Positions 8,794 to 17,544 are shown, counted from the stretch's first letter. The stretch is DNA of 64,000 bases from Sphingobacterium olei (GCF_005048855.1 NZ_SUME01000008.1:124001-188000); one strand, 5' to 3'. Notes: generated by a model from the sequence alone, not told the origin. Numbers and translations: made by a program.

Positions 8794-8817
8794 GACACCG
8801 TGTACTGACAGGGTGTC
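8794..8817 (+). promoter_or_regulatory. Inverted repeat in front of grpE-dnaJ
   Basis: GACACC (8794-8799) and GGTGTC (8812-8817) form a perfect 6-bp dyad separated by 12 nt, 13 bp before the first possible grpE start. It also contains GTACA/TGTAC. It does not resemble the CIRCE operator. No T tract follows, so it is more likely an operator or 5'-UTR hairpin than a terminator. Confidence 0.35.
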
Positions 8818-8829
8818 GTATATTTTATA

Positions 8830-9417
8830 ATGGCAAAATTATTGAGAAATCTCAAGAAGCTTTTTAAGTATATTAAAAATAGGGCGATGATGAACGAACA
8901 ACAAGAAAATACTCACGAAGAGAATTTAGCGCAGGAAGATACACCGCAAACAGAGCAAGAAACAGTATCAAAAGAAGAAAGACTCACACAGGAATTATCA
9001 GAATCAAACGACAGATATGCTCGTTTATTTGCAGAGTTTGACAATTACAAGAAACGTACTTCTAAAGAACGTATCGATCTTATTCAATCTGCTGGTCAGG
9101 GTGTGATTACTAAACTACTCCCAATAATAGATGACTTTGATCGAGCACTTCATGCCATGTCTACCGCTCAAGATATTGACTCCGTAAAGCAAGGAATCGA
9201 GTTAGTAAATTCAAAATTCAGAAAATTACTTGAAAACGAAGGCCTAAAAGAAATGGAAGTTTTGGGTCATCCTTTTGATGCAGAATACCAAGAAGCTATT
9301 ACAGCTATCCCGGCGCCGGACGAAGATCAAAAAAACAAAGTATTAGATGTTGTGGAAAAAGGCTACTTTTTAAATGACAAAGTAATCCGTTTTGCAAAAG
9401 TGGTGATTGGACAATAA
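8830..9417 (+). CDS. grpE: GrpE, nucleotide exchange factor of DnaK
   Basis: Co-chaperone that releases ADP from DnaK. The protein shows an acidic N-terminal part, a long coiled-coil helix (about residues 45-85), and the conserved FDNYKKRTSKERIDLI, LLPIIDDFDRAL and HPFDAEYQEAI blocks. The C-terminal beta domain reads VVEKGYFLNDKVIRFAKVVIG. At 195 aa the length is typical. The basic 19 residues before Met20-Met21 are unusual for GrpE, so translation may instead begin at 8887 or 8890. It is directly followed by dnaJ (12 bp), forming the usual grpE-dnaJ heat-shock pair. Confidence 0.95.
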   Translation: MAKLLRNLKKLFKYIKNRAMMNEQQENTHEENLAQEDTPQTEQETVSKEERLTQELSESNDRYARLFAEFDNYKKRTSKERIDLIQSAGQGVITKLLPIIDDFDRALHAMSTAQDIDSVKQGIELVNSKFRKLLENEGLKEMEVLGHPFDAEYQEAITAIPAPDEDQKNKVLDVVEKGYFLNDKVIRFAKVVIGQ

Positions 9418-9429
9418 CCTTAATATAAC

Positions 9430-10575
9430 ATGTCAAAAAGAGATTATTACGATATATTAGGTGTATCACGCACAGCTGAAGCTGCTGAAATTAAATCTGC
9501 TTATCGCAAGCTAGCGATTAAATTTCATCCGGATAAAAACCCTGGAGATAAAGAAGCTGAGGAAAACTTTAAAGAAGCAGCTGAAGCTTACGAAATATTG
9601 AGTAACCCAGAGAAGCGCTCACGTTACGATCAATTTGGTCATTCTGGTAACTCTGCTTCTGGATTTGGTGGAGGAGGGATGAATATGGATGATATTTTCA
9701 GTCAATTTGGAGATATCTTCGGTGGTGGAAATCCTTTCGAAAGTTTTTTCGGCGGAGGCGGTTCCAGAGGAGGAAGACGTGTTCAGAAAGGCACTAACCT
9801 ACGTATTAAAGTAAAACTTACACTGGAGGAAATCGCCAACGGTATAGAGAAAAAAGTAAAGGTAAATAAACAAATCCACTGTCAGACCTGTGACGGTAGT
9901 GGTGCTAAAGATAAATCTTCATTCCATACCTGTACTACCTGTGGAGGTGCTGGATCGGTAAGGCGCGTTACCAACACGATATTAGGACAAATGCAAACAA
10001 CCAGCACCTGTCCTACTTGTAACGGTGAAGGTGTTGAAGTGACGGCAAAATGTACTTCTTGTAAAGGAGAAGGACTCATTCGGGGCGAAGAAACCATTAC
10101 ATTTAATATCCCTGCAGGTGTAAGCGAAGGCATGCAGCTATCTATGAGTGGAAAAGGGAATGCAGCTCCACGCGGAGGTGTACCTGGTGATTTGATCATC
10201 TTGGTGGAGGAGGTGCAGCACGAAACATTAAAACGCGATGGTATCAACGTCATTTATGACTTATACATCAATTTTGCAGATGCTGCATTAGGTACCAGTG
10301 TGGAGATTCCGACGATAGATGGCAAAGCTAAAATCAAAATCGAACCTGGCACTCAGGGAGGAAAAATCTTACGTCTTAAAGGAAAAGGCATCCCTGAAGT
10401 AAATTCATACCACAAAGGAGATCAATTGGTGTACGTTAATATTTGGACACCAAAAGCTGTTTCTTCCGAAGAACGTGAAGTTCTAGAAAAATTAAAAAGT
10501 TCTGCCAACTTCAAACCTCAACCTGGAAAAAGCGAAAAATCATTCTTTGAAAGAATCAAAGAATATTTCGAATAA
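9430..10575 (+). CDS. dnaJ: DnaJ chaperone (type I Hsp40)
   Basis: The J domain (1-70) has the HPD tripeptide in KFHPDKNPGD. A Gly/Phe-rich linker follows (about 72-115). Then come four zinc-finger repeats CQTCDGSG, CTTCGGAG, CPTCNGEG and CTSCKGEG, and the two C-terminal beta-barrel substrate-binding domains. All four CxxCxGxG repeats are intact, so this is a full type I DnaJ of 381 aa that stimulates DnaK ATPase. It is cotranscribed with grpE and ends with a terminator 20 bp downstream. Confidence 0.97.
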   Translation: MSKRDYYDILGVSRTAEAAEIKSAYRKLAIKFHPDKNPGDKEAEENFKEAAEAYEILSNPEKRSRYDQFGHSGNSASGFGGGGMNMDDIFSQFGDIFGGGNPFESFFGGGGSRGGRRVQKGTNLRIKVKLTLEEIANGIEKKVKVNKQIHCQTCDGSGAKDKSSFHTCTTCGGAGSVRRVTNTILGQMQTTSTCPTCNGEGVEVTAKCTSCKGEGLIRGEETITFNIPAGVSEGMQLSMSGKGNAAPRGGVPGDLIILVEEVQHETLKRDGINVIYDLYINFADAALGTSVEIPTIDGKAKIKIEPGTQGGKILRLKGKGIPEVNSYHKGDQLVYVNIWTPKAVSSEEREVLEKLKSSANFKPQPGKSEKSFFERIKEYFE

Positions 10576-10594
10576 TTATTTAAATTTTGTTTTA

Positions 10595-10622
10595 GAGGGC
10601 GGTCTTTTGACTGCCCTTTTTT
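10595..10622 (+). terminator. Rho-independent terminator of grpE-dnaJ
   Basis: The stem AGGGCGGTC/GACTGCCCT around a short TTTT loop is followed by a run of Ts, 20 bp after the dnaJ stop. Confidence 0.85.
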
Positions 10623-10671
10623 ATATAACCTTCATTTCCCAACTATGCATATCACGCAGAAGGTAGACTAT

Positions 10672-12003
10672 TTATAGCAACAAAGGAATTGGGTCTTGTA
10701 ATTGAAAACTAAAATTAATAATCTTTTCATCCCTCTCGATTTGTAATTTTACCGTTTTATTTATCCCGGATTGTAATTTTTCTTTTATCTGTTCTAGCGA
10801 AAGAGATTGAACAGATCGTCCATTTATTTTCAATAGCACATCCCCTTTCATTACACCAATCCGTTTAGCAGGAGAATTATCTCGTACACTATTTATTATA
10901 AAATTGGGTTTTAATTCTATTTTATATTTAAAGCTGCTACTTCCATCAAACGGTATTGTTGTACCCTCTCGATTCGGAGAGGTATTCAAATATATTTTAC
11001 TTTCTACCCATACAAAACCTTCATGTTTCACCTCCACGCCACTCATATCTATATAAAACGGCTGCCGAAAATTTTTATTAGGTTTGAGATATAACATACG
11101 GCTTTGATAATCAATCAAAACTGAAAATCGGGTGAGTAGCTGGTTACCGATAGATCCTACTCGATCCTTCACCAATTTCTTAGTATCATAAGTATTCGCA
11201 TCCGGATAAGATATAATAGGCTGTTGAAACTCAAAATTATTTATCTGCAAAGAATGAATTCTATTTCTCTTCCCATAAATATTACCATTAAATCCTTTAC
11301 CTATGAATTCATATATAGCAGGTTCAAGCATTTCGAATCCCGACAAACGATCTGTAAAGAGCATGGCAGGGTCGGAATTCCCTAAATCCAGCAACACCTT
11401 GACCTGTTCATACGTTTTTTTTCCGATTCTTAAATCTACTTTTACATAAGGCCTGTCCTTCTCCATCTGCAAGGGAATTTTTTCATACCCCTTTAACTTT
11501 TTACCTATATCCTTTATGTTGCGATAAACCGTTATTTTCTTTTTAACATAGTTAATTTCTACTACATTATTGTGAAAAAAGTTACTTCCCAAAATACCAT
11601 GTACCGGCAAACCAATATGATTAGACAAGTGTAAAGAATCATCCATAATCACGAATAGGTTGTGTTTTAAATCTATCATTGCCGAATCAGCAACACTCAA
11701 ATGATTAGAAAGGGAGAGCAATCCTTCAATTCCTTCGTCTATACCGATTCCTTGAAATTTCACTTTAGAAACGTTGTGTAATGTTAAGGAGTCGGAATGT
11801 CCAAATAATAGTGTTTCTTTTACTCCGGTATCTAAGATGAAAGATAATTCTTCGCCATTGATATGGATCGGAATGATTACAACATGATGTATCAGCTCAA
11901 AGGAAAATGTTATTTTATTGGCATTATTTTTAAAAACCCACTGTTGACCACAAATCTCTGAAAAAGAAATCAGTATACATAATATGAAAATTATTCTGGC
12001 CAT
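10672..12003 (-). CDS. Secreted retropepsin-like aspartyl protease with C-terminal PDZ domain
   Basis: A signal peptide (residues 1-19, ending EICGQ) precedes a clan AA aspartic protease fold. The first active-site motif is SFILDTGVKETLLFG (DTG near residue 58). The second half carries the degenerate VLLDLGNSDPAML in place of a second DTG. A PDZ domain occupies about residues 370-435 (SPAKRIGVMKGDVLLKINGRSV). Bacteroidota encode many such periplasmic proteins; substrates are unknown. The degenerate second motif may mean reduced activity or a different dimer arrangement. The gene stands alone between the dnaJ and nuoD terminators. Confidence 0.82.
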   Translation of the reverse strand: MARIIFILCILISFSEICGQQWVFKNNANKITFSFELIHHVVIIPIHINGEELSFILDTGVKETLLFGHSDSLTLHNVSKVKFQGIGIDEGIEGLLSLSNHLSVADSAMIDLKHNLFVIMDDSLHLSNHIGLPVHGILGSNFFHNNVVEINYVKKKITVYRNIKDIGKKLKGYEKIPLQMEKDRPYVKVDLRIGKKTYEQVKVLLDLGNSDPAMLFTDRLSGFEMLEPAIYEFIGKGFNGNIYGKRNRIHSLQINNFEFQQPIISYPDANTYDTKKLVKDRVGSIGNQLLTRFSVLIDYQSRMLYLKPNKNFRQPFYIDMSGVEVKHEGFVWVESKIYLNTSPNREGTTIPFDGSSSFKYKIELKPNFIINSVRDNSPAKRIGVMKGDVLLKINGRSVQSLSLEQIKEKLQSGINKTVKLQIERDEKIINFSFQLQDPIPLLL

Positions 12004-12071
12004 AACAGGATAGACTTACCGAAACTTACAATTGATTTATACGAATATAAATATAATTCTATAAGGATGCT

Positions 12072-12110
12072 TAAAAAGAGAAAAAGTCCGCACCCAGGTG
12101 GGTGCGAACT
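12072..12110 (-). terminator. Strong terminator after nuoD
   Basis: On the minus strand CGCACCCA pairs perfectly with TGGGTGCG around a 2-nt loop (12089-12106). Flanking AGT/ACT extends the stem, and a T-rich tract (TTTTTCTCTTTTT) follows. It closes the pdxH-nuoC-nuoD unit. Confidence 0.9.
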
Positions 12111-12208
12111 TTCCTATTAACCAATTATAAACTTAAATTATGAGAATACAAATATACAAATAGTTAGTTTATTCACAACTATTTTTTGCATTTTCATGCA
12201 TGTTTATA

Positions 12209-13405
12209 TTATCTATCGACTTCTCCAAGCACAATATCTATTGATCCGAGAATCGCAATTAAGTCAGCAATCAAGACTCCCTTGCCCAATTCTGGCAATA
12301 CGGAGAGGTTGTTAAAGCTAGGTCCTCTTGCTTTTACTCTCCTTGGAATATCTGTTTTCTCCTGAGTCACAAAGTAGAATCCAAGTTCGCCTTTGGGATT
12401 TTCTGATCGAACATAATAATCCTGCTCCTTCAAATTCACTTTTTTTGGAACTAAAGCTCGCGGATCGAAATCGGGTGTGCGTACAAAATCTTTAGTAAGA
12501 CGTTCCAAACATTGTTCTATGATACGCACCGATTCATATACTTCATCCACACGTACTTTATAGCGATCCCAAGAGTCTCCCAGGGTACCCATTTCCCCTC
12601 TACCTACGGGAATATTAAATTCAATTTCAGGGTAAACTGAATAAGCATCTATACGTCTTAAATCCCATTTAATTCCCGAAGCACGAAGCATAGGTCCTGA
12701 ACAGCCATAGTTAATTGCCACGTCAGCCGGTAAAACACCAATATTAGCTGTTCGGGAAATAAATATTTGATTAGTTGAAAGTAATTCATCTAACTCGGCC
12801 AATTTAGGCGTAAAGTAAGCGAGGAACTCCTTACATCTATCTTCGAAACCAACTGGTAGATCGTAGAACAAACCACCAATCCAAATGTAATTGTAAAGCA
12901 TGCGCGAACCGGAGGCCCATTCCAACATATTCATAATATGTTCCCGATCTCTAAAACACCACATAAAAGGCGTAAACGCACCTATATCGATACCATACGT
13001 ACCTATTGCTATAAGGTGCGAAGCAATCCGGTTCAGTTCACACACCAATACGCGGATATATTCAATACGCTTGGGTATTTTGTGATCAATGCCCAACATA
13101 CGTTCGACTCCCATTACAAAAGAATGACTATTATTCATTGAAGCCAGATAGTCCAGGCGATCCGTAAAAGGGATAGTCTTAGTATAATTCATAGATTCTG
13201 CATGCTTATCAAAACAGCGGTGCAGATACCCCAGATGTGGGATAATCTCTTTGACAATCTCTCCGTCAGTTATCAACTCCAATCGTAATACCCCGTGCGT
13301 AGAAGGGTGTTGCGGCCCCATATTAATGACCATCTCATGTGATTGCACATTCGCAATCTTTTCTTTATATCTTTCGTAAGCCGACTGATAGTGGGTTAAA
13401 TTCAT
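12209..13405 (-). CDS. nuoD: NADH-quinone oxidoreductase subunit D
   Basis: The 49-kDa-type subunit of respiratory complex I lies in the peripheral arm and helps form the quinone site. Diagnostic segments are MVINMGPQHPSTHGVLRLEL near the N-terminus, PHLGYLHRCFDKHAE, and NHSFVMGVERMLGI (here NNSHSFVMGVERMLGI). The C-terminus ends in DIVLGEVDR, the usual NuoD ending. The length of 398 aa is normal, and it is not fused to NuoC. It follows nuoC by 3 bp. No other complex I subunit occurs in the window: nuoC and nuoD are boxed in by pdxH upstream and a strong terminator downstream. Confidence 0.97.
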   Translation of the reverse strand: MNLTHYQSAYERYKEKIANVQSHEMVINMGPQHPSTHGVLRLELITDGEIVKEIIPHLGYLHRCFDKHAESMNYTKTIPFTDRLDYLASMNNSHSFVMGVERMLGIDHKIPKRIEYIRVLVCELNRIASHLIAIGTYGIDIGAFTPFMWCFRDREHIMNMLEWASGSRMLYNYIWIGGLFYDLPVGFEDRCKEFLAYFTPKLAELDELLSTNQIFISRTANIGVLPADVAINYGCSGPMLRASGIKWDLRRIDAYSVYPEIEFNIPVGRGEMGTLGDSWDRYKVRVDEVYESVRIIEQCLERLTKDFVRTPDFDPRALVPKKVNLKEQDYYVRSENPKGELGFYFVTQEKTDIPRRVKARGPSFNNLSVLPELGKGVLIADLIAILGSIDIVLGEVDR

Positions 13406-13408
13406 AAT

Positions 13409-13900
13409 TTACTTAATTGCTATACCGTGATAACTTTCTGGATCCTCATAATCTTTGCGCAGCGGATAGCCCTCCCAATCATCTGGTAACAGAATACGTC
13501 TCAAATCAGGATGACCACTAAAATACACTCCCATAAGGTCAAAAGCTTCCCGTTCGTGCCAATCCGCTGTTTTCCAAACCGTACTCACAGATGGAATTTC
13601 CGGCAAATTTTCCACCGTTCTAGCATTAGCGATGAAAACCTTGAGCGTTAGCTGTTTTTGATACGGAATAGATGCTAAGTGATAAACCACTGCAAACTTA
13701 GTTTCCGGATGATAATCTACTGCCGTAATATTGGATAGAAAATCGAAATAATATACCGGATTATCACGCAACCAGCCACATACACCAACAAGATAAGCGG
13801 GATGAATGACTAAAGCCTGTTGCAAGCCATCTAATTGCACATCTACGATACTCTCAGCTCCGAATTGTGCTGCTATTTCAGTTTTAATTTGATCTATCAT
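13409..13900 (-). CDS. nuoC: NADH-quinone oxidoreductase subunit C
   Basis: The 30-kDa-type peripheral subunit of complex I (163 aa). The signature is ADWHEREAFDLMGVYFSGHPDLRRILLPDDWEGYPLRKDY, visible near the C-terminus as HEREAFDLMGV followed by GHPDLRRILLPDDW and PLRKDYEDPE. It is separated from pdxH by 4 bp and from nuoD by 3 bp, so the three genes form one transcript with probable translational coupling. Confidence 0.95.
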   Translation of the reverse strand: MIDQIKTEIAAQFGAESIVDVQLDGLQQALVIHPAYLVGVCGWLRDNPVYYFDFLSNITAVDYHPETKFAVVYHLASIPYQKQLTLKVFIANARTVENLPEIPSVSTVWKTADWHEREAFDLMGVYFSGHPDLRRILLPDDWEGYPLRKDYEDPESYHGIAIK

Positions 13901-13904
13901 AAAT

Positions 13905-14558
13905 CTAAGGGGCTAATCGATTTATAACCCATTTTTCATTTTCTAAAGTATACTGAATACGGTCGTGAAGCCTAGAACTTCTCCCTTGCCAAAATTCAAA
14001 TTTAATCGGTTTAACCACATATCCACCCCAAAAATCAGGTCTCGGAATCTCTTCGCTCCCTTCAAAGTCGTTCGTAAAACGGTTTACCGTCGTTTCTAAG
14101 AAATCTCTATTTGGAATTACTGAACTTTGAGGAGACGACCATGCACCGATACGACTACCACGAGGCCGGGATGCAAAATATTCGTCCGAATCCGCAGGAG
14201 ACAATTTGTCTACATATCCTTCTATACGCACCTGTCTTTGCAGTTCGGCCCAGAAAAATAAAACACTTACCCGATTACAGTTGGATAAATCTTTTCCCTT
14301 TTGACTCTGATAATTTGTAAAAAAACTCAACCCACCCTGCTGTAAATCCTTTAATAGTACGACTCTGGATGATGGAAATTCATTTACTGAAATAGTAGAC
14401 AGTACCATTGCATTTGGTTCGATTACCCTAGCGTCCAGCGCCTGATCAAACCAAACTTTAAATTGTCCCAAAGGATCAGACTTCACCTCATCCTCAGAAA
14501 GGATCCCTTTAACATAATCTTCTCTAATCGCAGCGATATCTTTATATTCAATTGCCAT
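13905..14558 (-). CDS. pdxH: Pyridoxamine/pyridoxine 5'-phosphate oxidase
   Basis: FMN enzyme that makes pyridoxal 5'-phosphate in the last step of vitamin B6 synthesis or salvage (217 aa). Conserved blocks: SSRVVLLKDLQQGGLSFFTN, VLFFWAELQRQVRIEG, the substrate/FMN segment SRPRGSRIGAWSSPQSSVI, FEFWQGRSSRLHDRI, and the C-terminal W-x-INRLAP. All key elements are intact. It is the first gene of a unit with nuoC and nuoD. A TAAGTTTG box (plus-strand 14582-14589) lies 24 bp before the ATG and could be its -7 element. Confidence 0.96.
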   Translation of the reverse strand: MAIEYKDIAAIREDYVKGILSEDEVKSDPLGQFKVWFDQALDARVIEPNAMVLSTISVNEFPSSRVVLLKDLQQGGLSFFTNYQSQKGKDLSNCNRVSVLFFWAELQRQVRIEGYVDKLSPADSDEYFASRPRGSRIGAWSSPQSSVIPNRDFLETTVNRFTNDFEGSEEIPRPDFWGGYVVKPIKFEFWQGRSSRLHDRIQYTLENEKWVINRLAP

Positions 14559-14737
14559 TATAAACTAATTTGATGACAAAACAAACTTACTAAAACCTCC
14601 TTAAACAATGCCATTTTTGTGTTATTATATTGCATATAAAAATAATTTACTCATTAATATTTTTTTTAAATGAAGTATTATTCATTAGTGATTGTCTTCA
14701 AAGGAATTATTCATTCATGTTTATTTACACTGTGGCA

Positions 14738-14779
14738 TTCATGAGCACTGCGCTAAGTTCATGAAATCGCTACGCTAAG
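14738..14779. repeat. Two tandem units of a 20-22 bp interspersed repeat (copy A)
   Basis: Unit 14738-14757 and unit 14758-14779 both begin TTCATGA and end CGCTAAG. Nearly identical units occur as a tandem pair at 32543-32586. They lie in the 275-bp non-coding gap between pdxH and yqgE. The rest of that gap is A/T-rich with several ATTCATT words and nothing else I can name. Confidence 0.7.
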
Positions 14780-14833
14780 TTTGCGAATGCAAAGCATTTT
14801 ATTTAAGTTTAGTAATATCTTAAATAACGAGAC

Positions 14834-15397
14834 ATGTTTAGCGAAAAAAAACCTACACAAGGAAGCCTATTGCTATCCGAACCTTTTATGTTAGATCCCA
14901 ACTTTGAAAGATCAGTAGCAATGATATGTGAACACAATGAAGATGGCACTATAGCGCTTGTCCTCAATCACCGCTCGCACCTCCTACTTTCCGATGTGGT
15001 GGAAGAAATAAAAAATGAAAATTTTTCCTTATATATTGGTGGTCCTGTAGAAAGTAATGCGTTGTTTTTCTTACATCGCGCATATGACAAATTGTTAAGC
15101 GGTACCCCTATTTGTGAAGATGTTTATTGGGGCGGAGATTTCGAAAATCTCACCTTACTTATTAACGAAGGTATTATCGTACCGGATGAAGTGAAGTTTT
15201 TCTTAGGGTATTCAGGATGGGCTCCCAAACAATTGGATAACGAAATCGAGCAAAACAGCTGGGCAGTCCATCAGTCTTTCGATCCTACGTTGACTTTCCT
15301 TACGGATGGTGAGGACTTATGGAAACAAGCTATAATTAGCCTTGGTCCGAAATATGCGCACGTTGCCAATTTCCCTAAAAGTCCCGATTTAAATTAA
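14834..15397 (+). CDS. yqgE: YqgE/AlgH family protein
   Basis: 187 aa cytoplasmic protein with the family's opening GSLLLSEPFMLDPNFERSVAMICEH, then GTIALVLNHRS and IGGPVESNALFFLHR, and the late block KFFLGYSGWAPKQLDNEI. The biochemical role of the family is not established; the AlgH name comes from regulation of alginate in Pseudomonas. It stands alone between pdxH (divergent) and tRNA-His (convergent). It has no obvious terminator of its own beyond the bidirectional hairpin next to the tRNA. Confidence 0.93.
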   Translation: MFSEKKPTQGSLLLSEPFMLDPNFERSVAMICEHNEDGTIALVLNHRSHLLLSDVVEEIKNENFSLYIGGPVESNALFFLHRAYDKLLSGTPICEDVYWGGDFENLTLLINEGIIVPDEVKFFLGYSGWAPKQLDNEIEQNSWAVHQSFDPTLTFLTDGEDLWKQAIISLGPKYAHVANFPKSPDLN

Positions 15398-15429
15398 TCC
15401 GATTTATTGTCTAACCACAGATATCTTAG

Positions 15430-15464
15430 AAAACAAAATAGCGAAACATTTCTGTTTCGCTATT
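15430..15464 (-). terminator. Terminator of tRNA-His
   Basis: A perfect 11-bp stem, AATAGCGAAAC paired with GTTTCGCTATT around a 6-nt loop (15437-15464), is followed on the minus strand by TTTGTTTTC. It begins 2 bp after the tRNA 3' end and may also stop yqgE transcripts coming the other way. Confidence 0.85.
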
Positions 15465-15466
15465 CG

Positions 15467-15541
15467 GGTAAGTAATGGGGCTCGAACCCACGACCCTCGG
15501 TACCACAAACCGATGCTCTAACCAACTGAGCTATACCTACC
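15467..15541 (-). tRNA. tRNA-His (anticodon GTG)
   Basis: The minus strand folds into a complete cloverleaf. The acceptor stem is GTAGGTA/TACTTAC with an encoded extra G at position -1 opposite C73, the tRNA-His identity pair. The D arm contains AGCTCAGTTGGTTAGAGC, the anticodon stem-loop is TCGGT-TTGTGGT-ACCGA and the T arm is GTGGG-TTCGAGC-CCCAT. CCA is not encoded. Confidence 0.97.
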
Positions 15542-15555
15542 GTGTTTTGATGCTA

Positions 15556-15587
15556 CAAAAGTAGTATAAAACACTATTCACTCCAAA
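15556..15587 (-). promoter_or_regulatory. Consensus promoter of tRNA-His
   Basis: On the minus strand TTTG (plus-strand 15584-15587), a 20-nt spacer and TACTTTTG (15556-15563) match the Bacteroidota -33/-7 consensus exactly. The predicted start lies a few bases before the tRNA 5' end at 15541. Confidence 0.75.
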
Positions 15588-15592
15588 TCTTT

Positions 15593-15632
15593 TTTAACAA
15601 AAAATCCCCATTGTAAATTAACACAATGAGGA
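15593..15632 (-). terminator. Terminator of htpG
   Basis: On the minus strand TCCTCATTGT pairs with ACAATGGGGA (one mismatch) around an 8-nt loop and runs into TTTTTTGTT, 25 bp after the htpG stop. Confidence 0.8.
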
Positions 15633-15657
15633 TTAAGCAATTATTTTTAAAACGAGG

Positions 15658-17544
15658 TTAGATCATCTCTACGCTTCTTTTTACAAAAGAAGTTAAATCA
15701 GCACCTGTCAACAATCCACGTGACAATAAGGCCAAATCAAAAGCTTGTTTAGCTAGTTTTTCACCCTCTTCGGCCTCGCTTTCTACGATACGTTTTACCA
15801 AAGGATGATTACCATTTACAGTTACTTTATAATTATCAGGAAGCGTACCATAAAATCCCATACCTCCACCTGTTTTCGCCATATCCTTCATTCTACGCAT
15901 GAATTCATCAATAGTAACGGATACCGGAAGTTCATCGGCGTGAAGTGCATCTACTTCTACTTTCATATCTGCCCGTCCGATGGATTTTTCGAATACATCT
16001 GCAACTTTCTTACTTTCTTCCTCGGATAGCGTCAATTCTACTTTCTCATCTTTCTGAATCAGTTTATCAATGACATCCGAATCCACCCGCTTTAACTGTA
16101 CCTTCTCGCCGCCTTTTTGTTCCAAATAAGCCGCAAAATGTGTATCTAATGGCCCATCAAGTACCAATACCTCATATCCCTTGGATTTCGCCGTCGAGAT
16201 AAAACCATCCTGTTGCGCAACATCTGAAGTATATAGGTATACGATGTTGCCATCTTTATCTACTTGAATATCTCTGACCTTCTCGTAATACTCTTTAATG
16301 GTAAAGCTTTCGTTATCCGTATTTTTTACCAAACAGAATTCATTAGCTTTCTCCGCAAACTTATCATCACTTAACATACCGTACTTAATAAAGAGTCCGA
16401 TATCATTCCATTTCTCTTCGAAACCTTTACGATCCGATTTGAAGATTTCCTGCAATTTGTCTGCTACTTTTTTAGTAATATAGTTATTGATTTTTTTCAC
16501 GTTACTATCCGCTTGTAGGAAAGAACGCGAAACGTTCAATGGAATGTCCGGAGAGTCAATAACACCATGCAATAACATTAAGAATTCAGGCACAATGTCC
16601 TTTACTTCATCAGTAATGAACACCTGACGGGAATATAACTTAATCTTATTGCGCTGTACTTCTAATTCATTCTTGATTTTAGGAAAATAGAGGATACCTG
16701 TAAGATTGAACGGGTAATCCACATTCAAATGAATCCAAAATAATGGTTCATCCATCGAATAGGGATACAATTCACGGTAAAACGCTAAGTAGTCTTCGTC
16801 TTTCAATTCTGAAGGAGCTTTCGTCCACGCAGGGTTTGTATTATTGATAATATTAGCAACGTCTACCGATTTATATTTCGGTTTGCCTTCTTCATCTTCA
16901 CCGTCAGGTTCCGAAGTTGATTTCGTACCAAAATGAATCGGTATGGGTAAGAATTTAGCATATTTATCTAAAATCTCTTGTAGACGATGTTGATTTAAAA
17001 ATTCAACTGAGTCATCATTTATATGAAGAATAACGTCCGTACCGCGAGTAGTTCGTGTACCTTCTGAGATTTCATAGGATGTACTGCCATCACAGATCCA
17101 GCGTGCCGGTGCAGCATCTTCTTGATAAGAGAGGGATTGAATCTCTACCTTATCAGCAACCATGAACGCCGAATAAAAACCTAAACCAAAGCGACCAATA
17201 ATTTCATTGGCATCATTAGCCTCCTTAAATTTTTCCATAAACTCAGTTGCGCCCGAGAAAGCAATCTGATTGATGTACTTTTTAATCTCCTCGGCTGTCA
17301 TACCTATCCCGTTATCCGAAATAGTAATCGTTTTGGCTGCTTCATCGAATTTCACATCTACAATCAAATCACCTACTTCACCAGCGAACTGACCTAGTGA
17401 GGATAAACGTTTAATTTTTTGGGATGCGTCAACAGCATTGGAGACCAATTCACGTAAAAAGATCTCGTTGTCTGAGTATAAGAATTTTTTAATTACCGGA
17501 AAGATATTCTCGGTATGAATCGAGATTGTACCTTGTTCTTGCAT
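15658..17544 (-). CDS. htpG: HtpG, bacterial Hsp90 chaperone
   Basis: 628 aa ATP-dependent chaperone. The GHKL ATPase domain (1-230) has NAVDASQKIKRL with the catalytic-region Glu in FLRELVSNAVDA, the DNGIGM motif, and IGRFGLGFYSAFMVADKVE (ATP lid). The middle domain contains GILYFP and YSRQVFITDEVKDIVPEFL, and the C-terminal dimerisation domain ends the chain. Everything expected is intact. The gene is monocistronic, ending in a terminator before tRNA-His. The 335 bp upstream are shared with a divergent small gene. Confidence 0.97.
   Translation of the reverse strand: MQEQGTISIHTENIFPVIKKFLYSDNEIFLRELVSNAVDASQKIKRLSSLGQFAGEVGDLIVDVKFDEAAKTITISDNGIGMTAEEIKKYINQIAFSGATEFMEKFKEANDANEIIGRFGLGFYSAFMVADKVEIQSLSYQEDAAPARWICDGSTSYEISEGTRTTRGTDVILHINDDSVEFLNQHRLQEILDKYAKFLPIPIHFGTKSTSEPDGEDEEGKPKYKSVDVANIINNTNPAWTKAPSELKDEDYLAFYRELYPYSMDEPLFWIHLNVDYPFNLTGILYFPKIKNELEVQRNKIKLYSRQVFITDEVKDIVPEFLMLLHGVIDSPDIPLNVSRSFLQADSNVKKINNYITKKVADKLQEIFKSDRKGFEEKWNDIGLFIKYGMLSDDKFAEKANEFCLVKNTDNESFTIKEYYEKVRDIQVDKDGNIVYLYTSDVAQQDGFISTAKSKGYEVLVLDGPLDTHFAAYLEQKGGEKVQLKRVDSDVIDKLIQKDEKVELTLSEEESKKVADVFEKSIGRADMKVEVDALHADELPVSVTIDEFMRRMKDMAKTGGGMGFYGTLPDNYKVTVNGNHPLVKRIVESEAEEGEKLAKQAFDLALLSRGLLTGADLTSFVKRSVEMI

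Noticed and set aside
8794..8817. Terminator of the FtsE-type gene
   Set aside because: The hairpin lacks a T run and ends 13 bp before grpE, so a regulatory role is more likely.
9882..10253. 123-codon minus-strand frame inside dnaJ
   Set aside because: Shadow of the dnaJ zinc-finger region; Cys/Pro-rich content is the reverse reading of the Gly-rich repeats.
14738..14779. Insertion sequence end or transposon remnant
   Set aside because: No transposase or terminal inverted repeats nearby; only a short tandem unit is visible, so it is listed as a repeat.
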